The position numbers and the translations under genes are program-made. The notes under the pieces are model-generated. The model saw only the letters and a program-made list of their open reading frames with translations. It was not told the DNA's origin and ran no database searches. From positions 16,102 through 80,101 of the forward strand of contig NZ_WKEQ01000027.1 in NCBI RefSeq assembly GCF_021605415.1: a stretch of 64,000 nt of DNA, in the 5' to 3' direction. This document shows, one piece after another, positions 34,447-41,808 of the stretch. The DNA is from Pseudomonas syringae (GTDB lineage: Bacteria; Pseudomonadota; Gammaproteobacteria; Pseudomonadales; Pseudomonadaceae). Numbering within the stretch: the stretch's first letter is position 1; every line of letters begins with the position of its first letter.

Positions 34447-35274
34447 TCAAGGGGCGAACGGCATTTCGCGTTTGTGCCGGGTCTTTTGGTAGGTGGACAC
34501 GATGATCTTGACGGCCTCTTCGCGTACCGGCTCACCGTGCAGGAAGGCATCGATCTCGGCATAGGTCACACCGTGTGACGCTTCATCCGGTTTGCCCGGG
34601 GACAGGTCTTCGAGGTCGGCCGTGGGGATTTTTTCCACCAGCGATTCCGGCGCGCCGAAGCTGCGCGCAATCGCGCGAACCTGGTTTTTCACCAGGCCGC
34701 TGAGCGGAGCCAGGTCGCAAGCGCCGTCGCCGAATTTGGTGAAGAAGCCCATCACCGCTTCCGCCGCGTGGTCGGTGCCGATCACCAAGCCCTGCGCCGC
34801 ACCGGCGATGGTGTATTGGGCAATCATGCGCATCCGCGCCTTGGTGTTGCCGAGGACGAAATCCACCGACGCCGCCGGTTTGCCTTCGAACGCTGCGACT
34901 TCAGTGGCCAGCGCTTTCACCGCCGGACCAATATTGACCGTGTGACGTTCATCCGGGGCGATAAAATCCACGCAAGCCTGAGCATCGTGCTCATCGAACT
35001 GGGTCTGGTACGGCAGGCGCACGGCGATGAACTTGTAGCCGTCGTCGCCGGTGCGCTCGCGCAATTCGCGGATTGCCCGTTGCGCCAGCAGTCCGGCAGT
35101 CAGGGAATCGACACCGCCGCTGATGCCCAGCACCAGCGTCTTGAGCCCGGAATTGACCAGGCAATCCTGGATAAAGGTGCTGCGTCGGGCGACTTCCGCT
35201 TCGAGGGCTTTATCGTCGGCGAACGGCGGCTGCACCTTCAGCTGTTCAGCAATCTCACGCTGTACGGCTTCCAT
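34447..35274 (-). CDS. nadE: NH3-dependent NAD(+) synthetase
   Basis: A 275-residue amidating enzyme that converts deamido-NAD to NAD with ATP and ammonia. The N-type ATP pyrophosphatase P-loop reads LVLGISGGVDSLTAGLLAQ near residue 47, and the second ATP/substrate loop is GTDHAAEAVMGFFTKFGDGACDLAPL; the C-terminal KTRHKREMP contacts substrate. No glutaminase domain, so it depends on free ammonia. ATG 35274 has AAGGAG nine bases upstream. Four bases separate it from the pncB stop: a clear NAD salvage operon. Confidence 0.97.
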   Translation of the reverse strand: MEAVQREIAEQLKVQPPFADDKALEAEVARRSTFIQDCLVNSGLKTLVLGISGGVDSLTAGLLAQRAIRELRERTGDDGYKFIAVRLPYQTQFDEHDAQACVDFIAPDERHTVNIGPAVKALATEVAAFEGKPAASVDFVLGNTKARMRMIAQYTIAGAAQGLVIGTDHAAEAVMGFFTKFGDGACDLAPLSGLVKNQVRAIARSFGAPESLVEKIPTADLEDLSPGKPDEASHGVTYAEIDAFLHGEPVREEAVKIIVSTYQKTRHKREMPFAP

Positions 35275-35278
35275 GAAT

Positions 35279-36502
35279 TCACTCCTTGCTAGATAGACTG
35301 GAAACGGCAGGAACCTTGAAAACGTGTCGCAAATAGGCGACGAAATTCGGATCTTTGCAGTGGGTCTTGCCGGGCTCATCGGAGATCTTTGCCACCGGTT
35401 CACCATTGCACGCGGTCATTTTAAGCACGATGCTCATCGGTTCGACACCCGGGATATCGCACGTCAGGTTGGTGCCAATGCCGAAGCTCACATTGATCCG
35501 ACCGCGCAGTGCCCGGAATATTTCCAACGATTTGGGCAGGGTCAGACTGTCGGAGAACACCAGGGTCTTGCTCATCGGGTCGATGCCGAGCTTGTGATAA
35601 TGGGCGATGCATTTTTCCGCCCACAGCACCGGATCCCCGGAATCGTGGCGCAAGCCGTCGAACAGCTTGGCGAAAAACAGATCGAAATCGCCAAGGAAAG
35701 CGTCGGTGGTAATGCAATCGGTCAGGGCAATCCCCAGCAGCCCACGGTATTCACGCACCCAGCAGTCGAGGGCGGCGATCTGGCTGTCGATCAGGCGCGG
35801 GCCGAGTTGCTGGTGGGCCATGATCCATTCGTGGGCCATGGTGCCCAACGGCTTCATGTCCATCTCGCGGGAAAGGTGCACATTGCTGGTGCCAACGAAA
35901 CGCCCGGGGAAATCATGCTTGAGCACGTTTACCACTTCTTCCTGCACGCGGTAGGAAAACCGTCGACGCGTGCCGAAATCGGCAACCTGCAGCTCGGACA
36001 ACTCCTCCGGCGAGGCATTGGCGCTCAGCCAGTCGAACTTGCGATAAAGCTGCTCCCGCGCCTGTTCAAGCACGGTGTCGCGGTAGCGGTATCGGTTGCG
36101 CACTTCACTGACCAGCGCCAGCAGCGGCACTTCGAACAGAATCACGTGCAGCCACGGCCCGCGCAGGCGGATGAACAACTCGCCGTTTTCGATACCCGTG
36201 TGTAGATAACGCAGATTGAAGCGAAACAGGCCAAGAAAGCGCAGGAAATCCGGCTTCATGAAGCTGATACGTTCGAGAAAACTCAACTGATCGGCACTCA
36301 GGCTCAGTTCTGCCAGGCGCTCGATCTGGAAGCGGATTTCTGCCAGATACGGGCGCAGATCCTCGCTGTTACGGCAACGGAACTCCCATTCGACTTCGAC
36401 GTTGGGGTAGTTGTGCAGCACCGCCTGCATCATCGTCAGTTTGTAGAAGTCGGTGTCGAGCAGGTTCTGCACGATGCGATCGGCAAACACGCTCTCGCTC
36501 AT
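35279..36502 (-). CDS. pncB: Nicotinate phosphoribosyltransferase
   Basis: A 407-residue enzyme that makes nicotinate mononucleotide from nicotinate and PRPP with ATP hydrolysis (Preiss-Handler pathway). The N-terminal VQNLLDTDFYKLTMMQAVLHNYPN, the ATP-phosphorylated His region (GTMAHEWIMAHQ) and the PRPP-binding part (LFDGLRHDSGDPVLWAEK, SFGIGTNLTCD) are intact. It is the first gene of pncB-nadE; NMN adenylyltransferase (nadD) is not in the window. Confidence 0.97.
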   Translation of the reverse strand: MSESVFADRIVQNLLDTDFYKLTMMQAVLHNYPNVEVEWEFRCRNSEDLRPYLAEIRFQIERLAELSLSADQLSFLERISFMKPDFLRFLGLFRFNLRYLHTGIENGELFIRLRGPWLHVILFEVPLLALVSEVRNRYRYRDTVLEQAREQLYRKFDWLSANASPEELSELQVADFGTRRRFSYRVQEEVVNVLKHDFPGRFVGTSNVHLSREMDMKPLGTMAHEWIMAHQQLGPRLIDSQIAALDCWVREYRGLLGIALTDCITTDAFLGDFDLFFAKLFDGLRHDSGDPVLWAEKCIAHYHKLGIDPMSKTLVFSDSLTLPKSLEIFRALRGRINVSFGIGTNLTCDIPGVEPMSIVLKMTACNGEPVAKISDEPGKTHCKDPNFVAYLRHVFKVPAVSSLSSKE

Positions 36503-36563
36503 AACGGGGTCTCCAGACGCGGAATCAATCGATGGCGCTAGTGGCGCATATTCGGGCCGAGAA

Positions 36564-36798
36564 TTACCAGCGGTTTTTTCTTCTACTTCGACCCCTTTGG
36601 TTGCCGCGAGACTTTACGTGACGAGGTTTTATTGGAGTTTCGGTTGTAGCAAATTCCTCGATGGCGACCTGAATCACCATTTCCAGGCGAGCCCAGCTTT
36701 CCATAATCGGCAAGTAACGAGTGGCGGGGAATTAGGCCTGTCTGAATCGCTTTAATCATTGCCGCTTTTAGTGCTTCATGAGGTATATCGTTAGCCAT
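36564..36798 (-). pseudogene. Small conserved gene with probable frameshift
   Basis: The ATG at 36798 starts MANDIPHEALKAAMIKAIQT followed by GLIPRHSLLADYG, a protein-like segment with AAAGGAG before it. As sequenced, the frame then reads a Gly/Ser/Asn/Arg-rich stretch and stops at 36583 (71 residues). If one base is dropped near 36697, the other frame continues ...SWARLEMVIQVAIEEFATTE then TPIKPRHVKSRGNQRGRSRR to a stop at 36564, which looks like genuine protein and joins naturally (ADYG-SWARLE). I read this as one gene with a single-base insertion, or a sequencing error. It is translationally coupled (8-base overlap) to the gene at 36791-37060. Confidence 0.55.
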
Positions 36799-37060
36799 TG
36801 ATTGCCGCTCCTTTGAAGTTAATCTGTTCCAGTGTGTCGACGCCATCTTGCAGTAATACATAAATTGGAAGAATTACGTGATAAAGGTCTGAGTCGTTAG
36901 TGTGTGTCATCGTTACCGATGTCAACGCTTCCAGCAGACCAGTGGCTGCACGTATCCTGAAGTAGGCATCTTTGAATAGTTGTTTTGATGGAACTTGCGA
37001 GTCTATGTAAAAAGTTGAATGACTGGTTGCGTTGGCTTTCAGAGGGCGATAGCGATTCAT
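36791..37060 (-). CDS. Small hypothetical protein (DUF3077/DUF6124-like)
   Basis: An 89-residue protein, MNRYRPLKANATSHSTFYID..., with two predicted helices (residues 30-50 and 60-80). The pattern, a short beta start with 'F.I...VPS' then 'LF.DAYFRIRAATGLLEALT' and a second helix ending in DTLEQINF, is like the small DUF3077/DUF6124 proteins that are abundant in pseudomonads; I hold this from pattern memory only. GGAG lies ten bases upstream of the ATG at 37060. It forms a two-gene unit with the frameshifted gene. Lower GC than the core genes around it. Confidence 0.6.
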   Translation of the reverse strand: MNRYRPLKANATSHSTFYIDSQVPSKQLFKDAYFRIRAATGLLEALTSVTMTHTNDSDLYHVILPIYVLLQDGVDTLEQINFKGAAING

Positions 37061-37126
37061 TGAGTTACTCCATATTGAATTTCAAATGCAGGAGTCTAAA
37101 AAGTTCTGAAGGGTTAAGGGGGCAGT

Positions 37127-37154
37127 TGAGTCATCAATGGATCGTGATGACTCA
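37127..37154. other. Perfect 10-bp inverted repeat TGAGTCATCA...TGATGACTCA
   Basis: Two perfect 10-base arms around an 8-base centre (ATGGATCG), 67-94 bases upstream of the small gene pair and 14 bases downstream of the AGCS remnant. No T run follows, so an operator for the small gene pair is as likely as an RNA hairpin. Confidence 0.5.
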
Positions 37155-37167
37155 GCACATGCAGACT

Positions 37168-37834
37168 TTAATCCGGTTTCAGGACGTCTCTGTCGATAGC
37201 TCTAGTGTGATTCGTCGTGCCATTGTTGCGCGGTGGCCAAGCCAGAGGATCCAGATCCAGGTCGAGAAATTTCCTTGAGTCGAATACCGGTCTTTTGACT
37301 CCTGCGCGCCGCTGCTTTTCGTAATCATCCAGTACGCACAGGCAAACATTGAACAGTGAAGCCATCGCAATAAGATTGACCAGTGCCAGTAAGGTCATGG
37401 TTATATCAGCGAATGCAAGTACCGTGGAAAGATCCTCCACGGATCCCCAGAAAATTAGAGCCAGTACAAGTGCCCGATAGATATACAACGATTTTCGAGG
37501 CGCCCCAACGATAAAGCGCAAGCTGTTTTCGCCCAAATAATAGTTGTAGAGCATGGCGGTAAAAACGAAAAGTGCGAGTATCACGCTGATGAATGACCGC
37601 CCCCAATCACCCGCCACCGCCGCCAGTGAATTCTGTGTGAGTGCAATTCCATCACCTTCAAATCCAGGCGTATAAAATCCTGACAGCAGAATGATTAGCG
37701 CAGTACAGGTGCAAATGACAACGTGTCGATGAAGACACTCAAGGGTTGGACGACCCCTTGTTCAATTGGTTGATCGATTGCCGCAACCGAACCTACTTTG
37801 GAGCGCTACCCAATCCAGCCTCATTGGAAAACAG
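37168..37834 (-). pseudogene. Sodium:alanine (AGCS) symporter, 3' remnant with frameshifts
   Basis: Reading the minus strand from 37834, three frames together spell the C-terminal half of an AGCS symporter: LFSNEAGLGSAP, then after a one-base loss VGSVAAIDQPIEQGVVQPLS followed by VFIDT, then after a second one-base loss TCTALIILLSGFYTPGFEGD followed by GIALTQNSLAAVAGDW, and an open part to the stop at 37168 containing FVFTAMLYNYYLGENSLRF, GSVEDLSTVLAFADITMTLL and DLDLDPLAW. The first half of the gene (about 270 residues) is missing. A GTG-started fragment of 149 residues (37617-37168) could still be translated but would not transport anything. Confidence 0.8.
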
Positions 37835-38213
37835 AATATTCAAGATCTGGAGGACTCTACGGTTTTTCCCCACCGTCAGCTTTGGGTCGATATCGGCCTT
37901 TCATGATAGGTAGAAATCAGCCAAAAGCGGGTGTTTGGCAATTTAGTGAGCCGATTATTGTTGGCGCTGCTTGGATACTGACCCACCCGCGGCTAGCCAT
38001 CTTAAAAAACAAAATAATCGACGCTCAAAGCGTTTCGCTCTCCTCCCACGGTCGGCATTTCTGTCGCCTCTCGCGCATCGCAGCCGTCCAGCATAGGAAG
38101 ATAGTCATTCCGACGAGCGGTCGTATATAGCCTAACTGGTTGAAAAACAGCATGTTGATTTTTCTGGCCACCAGAATTTCCGATGCATGCTTCAAGCATT
38201 GCGGCCAAGGCGC
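37835..38213. other. Gene-poor stretch beside the symporter remnant
   Basis: No convincing gene. A minus-strand frame ending at 38025 has a hydrophobic patch (LGYIRPLVGMTIFLCWTAAM) that may be another decayed transporter end, but I cannot place it. GC is lower than in the flanking core genes. The dispersed repeat at 37879-37930 is described separately. Confidence 0.5.
37879..37930. repeat. Dispersed ~50-bp repeat, copy A
   Basis: GCTTTGGGTCGATATCGGCC, then TTTCATGATAGG, then an ATCAGCCAAAAGC end. A related copy lies at 53502-53550 (shared GCTTTGG, TCTTTC/CTTTC.TGA, and GCCA..AGC). Both copies lie next to broken genes. I believe this belongs to an intergenic repeat family of pseudomonads but cannot name it. 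Confidence 0.45.
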
Positions 38214-38243
38214 TTGGCAGCGACTATTTTTATTATTACTGTG
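38214..38243 (+). promoter_or_regulatory. Candidate promoter of the catabolic cluster
   Basis: TTGGCA (38214-38219), a 17-base spacer and TACTGT (38237-38242). The -35 is good (5 of 6), the -10 is poor (3 of 6), in keeping with a regulated promoter. The -10 runs into the palindrome that follows. Confidence 0.45.
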
Positions 38244-38257
38244 TTGTCCGGACAACA
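38242..38257. promoter_or_regulatory. Perfect palindrome TGTTGTCCGGACAACA, likely GntR operator
   Basis: A perfect 16-bp palindrome 74-89 bases before the MaoC gene, overlapping the candidate -10. Its TTGTC/GACAA half-sites with the GT...AC form fit operators of the GntR superfamily, and a GntR/UTRA regulator is encoded inside the cluster (45576-46346). I saw no second copy upstream of the other genes of the cluster. Confidence 0.6.
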
Positions 38258-38330
38258 TGACAACACGCCAGCTTCTCATTGGACGCCGATACCTCAGGTC
38301 TGTTCAAGAACAAAAATAAGGAGTTCCTGC

Positions 38331-38846
38331 ATGAGCGTTAAACAGATTGGTGAGCAGCGGTACCGCGGTCAGATTGGCCGCTATTTCGAAGACTTCGAGA
38401 TTGGCGATATCTACGAGCACCGTCCGGGTCGCACTATCACGGAGACTGACAACATCCAGTTTTCCCTGTTGACGATGAACCTGCATCCCATGCATTGCGA
38501 TGCGGCTTACGCGGCCAAAAGCGAGTTTGGCAAGCCATTGGTCAACAGCGGCCTGACCGTGGCGATCGTCCTGGGTATGACGGTACCTGACGTGAGTGGC
38601 AAAGCCATCGCTAACCTGGGCTGGACCGACATCAAGCTGACCGCGCCTGTTTTTCCTGGCGACACCATCTACGCCGCCTCCGAAGTGCTTAACAAGCGTG
38701 AGTCCAAGTCACGCCCCAACCAGGGAATCATCACCGTTAAAACAATCGGTACCAAAGCCGATGGCACGCAGTTCATGAGCTTCGAGCGCAACGTGCTCAT
38801 CCAGAAGCGTGAAGGCAACACGCTGGACGAGGCGGCCGGTTACTGA
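38331..38846 (+). CDS. MaoC-like (hot-dog fold) enoyl-CoA hydratase
   Basis: A 171-residue single hot-dog domain protein (GRYFEDFEIGDIYEHRPGRT, LVNSGLTVAIVLGMTVPD). The canonical MaoC catalytic signature D-x-N-P-x-H appears as Asn50-Leu-His52-Pro-Met-His55, so the Asp of the Asp-His dyad is Asn; this variant is usual in the subfamily found beside CitE-like lyases. By context it would hydrate a C5 unsaturated dicarboxylyl-CoA such as itaconyl-CoA or mesaconyl-CoA to citramalyl-CoA. AAGGAG lies eight bases before ATG 38331. First gene of the cluster, behind the palindrome. Confidence 0.88.
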   Translation: MSVKQIGEQRYRGQIGRYFEDFEIGDIYEHRPGRTITETDNIQFSLLTMNLHPMHCDAAYAAKSEFGKPLVNSGLTVAIVLGMTVPDVSGKAIANLGWTDIKLTAPVFPGDTIYAASEVLNKRESKSRPNQGIITVKTIGTKADGTQFMSFERNVLIQKREGNTLDEAAGY

Positions 38847-38854
38847 GTTGTATC

Positions 38855-38898
38855 GCCCCCGTTTACGGGGGCTGCAGAGCAGCCACGATCTGCTCTGC
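38855..38898 (+). other. Two adjacent hairpins between MaoC and TRAP genes
   Basis: GCCCCCG-TTTA-CGGGGGC (38855-38872) and GCAGAGCAG-N7-CTGCTCTGC (38874-38898), without a T run. Likely RNA structures that protect or process the message between the first gene and the abundant binding protein rather than a terminator. Confidence 0.6.
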
Positions 38899-38955
38899 AC
38901 CTATTACGTCTGATCCAGATAATTCCTCAACAAAAACAAATACGAGGAAACACCC

Positions 38956-39951
38956 ATGATCAAGTTGAAACACTTAATCGTTGCAACCTTTACCTCTTGC
39001 GCTCTGGCCGCTCTCGCCGTGCCGCTTCAGGCCGCTGAATTGGTGCTGCCAAACGAGGTCGCTGCAAGCCACTGGAAGACTGGGTACATGAACGAGTTCG
39101 CCACCCTGGTGGACAAGCGCACCAGTGGCAGCCTGGATGTAAAGGTTTTCCCGTCATCCCAGCTTTACAACGATCAGGACGCCCTTGCAGCGCTCGGCAC
39201 TGGCGCGGTGCAAATGGTCTGGCCCGTCTCGGTGCGCATCGAAACCATCGATCCGCGCCTAGGTGCAATTAACCTCCCGTTCACACTCACCGACAAGCTG
39301 ATGAACAATCAGTGCTATGCCAAAGGCATTACCGAGCTGATGTCGTCTTATGTCGAACCGCGCAAGCTTAAGATCCTCGGACTGCTGCGGGCCGCAGACC
39401 TGTTTTTCATCATGAGCAAACGTGATGTCAAGCAAATGTCGGACTTTAAGGGCGCCAAGATTCGGGTGATTGGCGGGCGGGTCTTCCTCGACACCATTCG
39501 TGGCTTGGGTGCGAGCCCGATATCGATGGCCGCATCTGAGATGAGTACCGCATTGGGGCAGGGTGCCATTGACGGCGTCTTCACTTCGGCGGGCGGTTGG
39601 GCCGAGATGATCGGCCAGACTGGCAAACACGCCTTCTACGTGCCCAATTTCTCGCTGACCACCTATGCAGTGGTGGTAGATAAAATCTGGTTTGACGAGC
39701 TGAGCAAGACCGAGCAGGACGCGATCACCAGCAGCATGCAAGAAATCACTGCCAAGCAATGGAAGGAGGTGGTGGTAGAGGATCAGAAGCTGATCGACAA
39801 GATGGTTGCCGGCGGTGCGACCTTCACTCAGGCGACTGCGCAGCAATCCGGGGCCTATGAGGCGCTTGCAGCGAAGAACAAGAAAATCTTCTCGAGCGAA
39901 CATCCAGATGTCTTGCCGGCAATGGACGCCATCGAGAAGAGGTGCCTGTGA
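38956..39951 (+). CDS. TRAP transporter, periplasmic binding protein (DctP type)
   Basis: A 331-residue secreted protein. Signal peptide of about 26 residues (CALAALAVPLQA/AEL), then the DctP fold with the SQLYNDQDALAALGTGAVQM segment and, near residue 170, FKGAKIRVIGGRVFLDTIRGLGASPI, which in this family holds the arginine that binds the substrate carboxylate. The position in a C5-dicarboxylate-type cluster suggests an itaconate-like acid as ligand. GAGGAAACACCC precedes the ATG. The stop overlaps dctQ by one base. Confidence 0.93.
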   Translation: MIKLKHLIVATFTSCALAALAVPLQAAELVLPNEVAASHWKTGYMNEFATLVDKRTSGSLDVKVFPSSQLYNDQDALAALGTGAVQMVWPVSVRIETIDPRLGAINLPFTLTDKLMNNQCYAKGITELMSSYVEPRKLKILGLLRAADLFFIMSKRDVKQMSDFKGAKIRVIGGRVFLDTIRGLGASPISMAASEMSTALGQGAIDGVFTSAGGWAEMIGQTGKHAFYVPNFSLTTYAVVVDKIWFDELSKTEQDAITSSMQEITAKQWKEVVVEDQKLIDKMVAGGATFTQATAQQSGAYEALAAKNKKIFSSEHPDVLPAMDAIEKRCL

Positions 39952-40514
39952 TGTCTGTCCAGATGACTTCTGAATCGCTGCGGGAGACGTCCAAAGCGAG
40001 ACGCAGTTTGTGGTTACTGTTCGAGCGCAAAGTACTGCTCAACGTGGCCACGGCGATGTTTCTCCTTTCGACCGCAATCATGCTGTTCGAGGGCATCTCC
40101 CGGGCAGCGTTCGACAGCAGCGCGTTCTGGGCTGAGGAAAGCGTGCGTTACCTGATGGTGTGGTCGTTTTTCCTGACGCTTGGGGTTAGCGGGAACGCGG
40201 GCAACCACATCCGCACCGACCTGCTGCTGGAGCGTCTGGGGCCGCGCGCGCGATCGGTGTGCCATGTGGCTTCCAGCCTGGTCGGCATCACGTTTTGCGC
40301 TCTGCTGTTCTTCGCTTCGCTGCCACAGGTTCATCGCTACTACACGATGGGCATGATGACCGAGTCCAACCTCGATTTGCCGTTGTGGTTTCTGTTCCTT
40401 GTCATGCCGATTGGTGCCCTGCTGTTTCTCGCCTACTACCTGCGTTGTCTGGTCATTGCCCTAAAAGGCAAGGATCCGTTTGGCAACGGACAAATCACCG
40501 GCTCACAGCTCTAG
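39951..40514 (+). CDS. TRAP transporter, small membrane subunit (DctQ type)
   Basis: A 187-residue membrane protein with four helices (about residues 25-45, 60-85, 100-125 and 140-165). FWAEESVRYLMVWSFFLTLG is the typical DctQ core, including the conserved EE.VRY. Start ATG 39951 overlaps the DctP stop (TGATG). It couples the binding protein to the large DctM subunit. Confidence 0.92.
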   Translation: MSVQMTSESLRETSKARRSLWLLFERKVLLNVATAMFLLSTAIMLFEGISRAAFDSSAFWAEESVRYLMVWSFFLTLGVSGNAGNHIRTDLLLERLGPRARSVCHVASSLVGITFCALLFFASLPQVHRYYTMGMMTESNLDLPLWFLFLVMPIGALLFLAYYLRCLVIALKGKDPFGNGQITGSQL

Positions 40515-40523
40515 GAGACTACC

Positions 40524-41795
40524 ATGCTGATGTTTATCGCTCTGCTGGTGATGTTGGCGTTCCTTGCCATTGGTACTCACGTTGCGGTCGCCCTGGGGCT
40601 GGTCACCACGGGTCTGATCCTGTTCGTGGCGGGAGTGCCAACCACTGTTATCGCGCAGACCGCGTTCAAGTCGGTCAATAGCTATCCATTGATGGCCATT
40701 CCGATGTTCGTTTTGGCTGGCAACCTAATGATGCGCGGCAACATCGCCGAGTTGCTGATCCAGTTGGTCGGTAGTGTTGTGCAAGCCGTGCGTGGTGGTC
40801 TGGCATTGACCGCGATGATCGCAAGCGTGTTTTTCGCCGCTGTTTCCGGCTCAAGTGTCGGCTCTGCAGCTGCCATCGGGGCGTCCACCGTGGGTGGGCT
40901 GACGAAGGAGAATTACCCTCCGCGTTTTTCCGCTGCCATTGTTGCCGTAGGTGGCACCCTGGGGCTGATGATCCCGCCATCACTGGGGTTCATCTTGATC
41001 GGCTCCATCGTCGGTTTGCCGGTAGACAAACTGTTTATCGCAGGCGTATTGCCGGGGTTGATGGAGGCTTGCCTGCTGATGGCGGCCGTGGTGTTTTTCT
41101 CTCGTCGCAATAACTATGGCGCAAAGGCCAAGGTTGCCGACTGGGCAGGTTTCGGCCGCCGTCTGCCGGGTGCTGGCGCGGCGCTGATGATGCCGGTGCT
41201 GATTCTCGGCAGCATCTACACCGGCTATTTGACGCCTACGGAAGTATCGGCTTTCGCTGCCGCGTATGCAGCCATTCTTTGCCTGTGGGTTTACCGCAGC
41301 GTGACCTTGGGCGGAGTTTGGGATGTGGCGCGTGATTCGCTGCTGCAAACCACCATGATTTTCGCTGTGGTCATGGGCGGCAGTCTGGTGGGCTTCGCCT
41401 TGGCCCGCATGGGTGTATCTGCCAGCCTGGTGTCGGCAGTCAGCGCCATAGAACTCAGTCCATGGCAGTTCCTGATTCTGGCCAACATCGTACTGCTGAT
41501 GCTCGGCATGTTTCTCGATGGCATCGCGTTGATCGTGCTAACCGCACCGTTGCTTTTCCCTATCGCGACTCACCTGGGAATCAATCCCGTTCATTTCGCC
41601 GTAATCATGGTCGCCAACGTTGAGATTGCTACGTTGACGCCACCTATCGGGCTCAACCTGTTCGTCATGGCCGGCATTTCCAAACAGCCGGTGCATGAAG
41701 TAGCCCGTGGAGTGCTGCCTTTTTATGGCGTGCGCATGCTCGGCTTGGCCTTGATCACGTTCGTCCCGGCAATTTCTCTGTCACTTGTCAGCTGA
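40524..41795 (+). CDS. TRAP transporter, large membrane subunit (DctM type)
   Basis: A 423-residue ion-transporter-superfamily protein with about twelve helices. The family signature is clear: NSYPLMAIPMFVLAGNLM, ASVFFAAVSGSSVGSAAAIG and LMIPPSLGFILIGSI, plus ANVEIATLTPPIGLNLFVMA near the C-terminus. It is driven by a sodium gradient in this family. AGGAGACTACC precedes ATG 40524, nine bases after dctQ. Confidence 0.94.
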   Translation: MLMFIALLVMLAFLAIGTHVAVALGLVTTGLILFVAGVPTTVIAQTAFKSVNSYPLMAIPMFVLAGNLMMRGNIAELLIQLVGSVVQAVRGGLALTAMIASVFFAAVSGSSVGSAAAIGASTVGGLTKENYPPRFSAAIVAVGGTLGLMIPPSLGFILIGSIVGLPVDKLFIAGVLPGLMEACLLMAAVVFFSRRNNYGAKAKVADWAGFGRRLPGAGAALMMPVLILGSIYTGYLTPTEVSAFAAAYAAILCLWVYRSVTLGGVWDVARDSLLQTTMIFAVVMGGSLVGFALARMGVSASLVSAVSAIELSPWQFLILANIVLLMLGMFLDGIALIVLTAPLLFPIATHLGINPVHFAVIMVANVEIATLTPPIGLNLFVMAGISKQPVHEVARGVLPFYGVRMLGLALITFVPAISLSLVS

Positions 41796-41808
41796 GAGGA
41801 AAACAACA

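Noticed and set aside
38025..38279. Minus-strand frame with a hydrophobic stretch
   Set aside because: No start site, no recognisable family, and it runs through the promoter/palindrome region; perhaps a decayed fragment, but not supportable as a gene.
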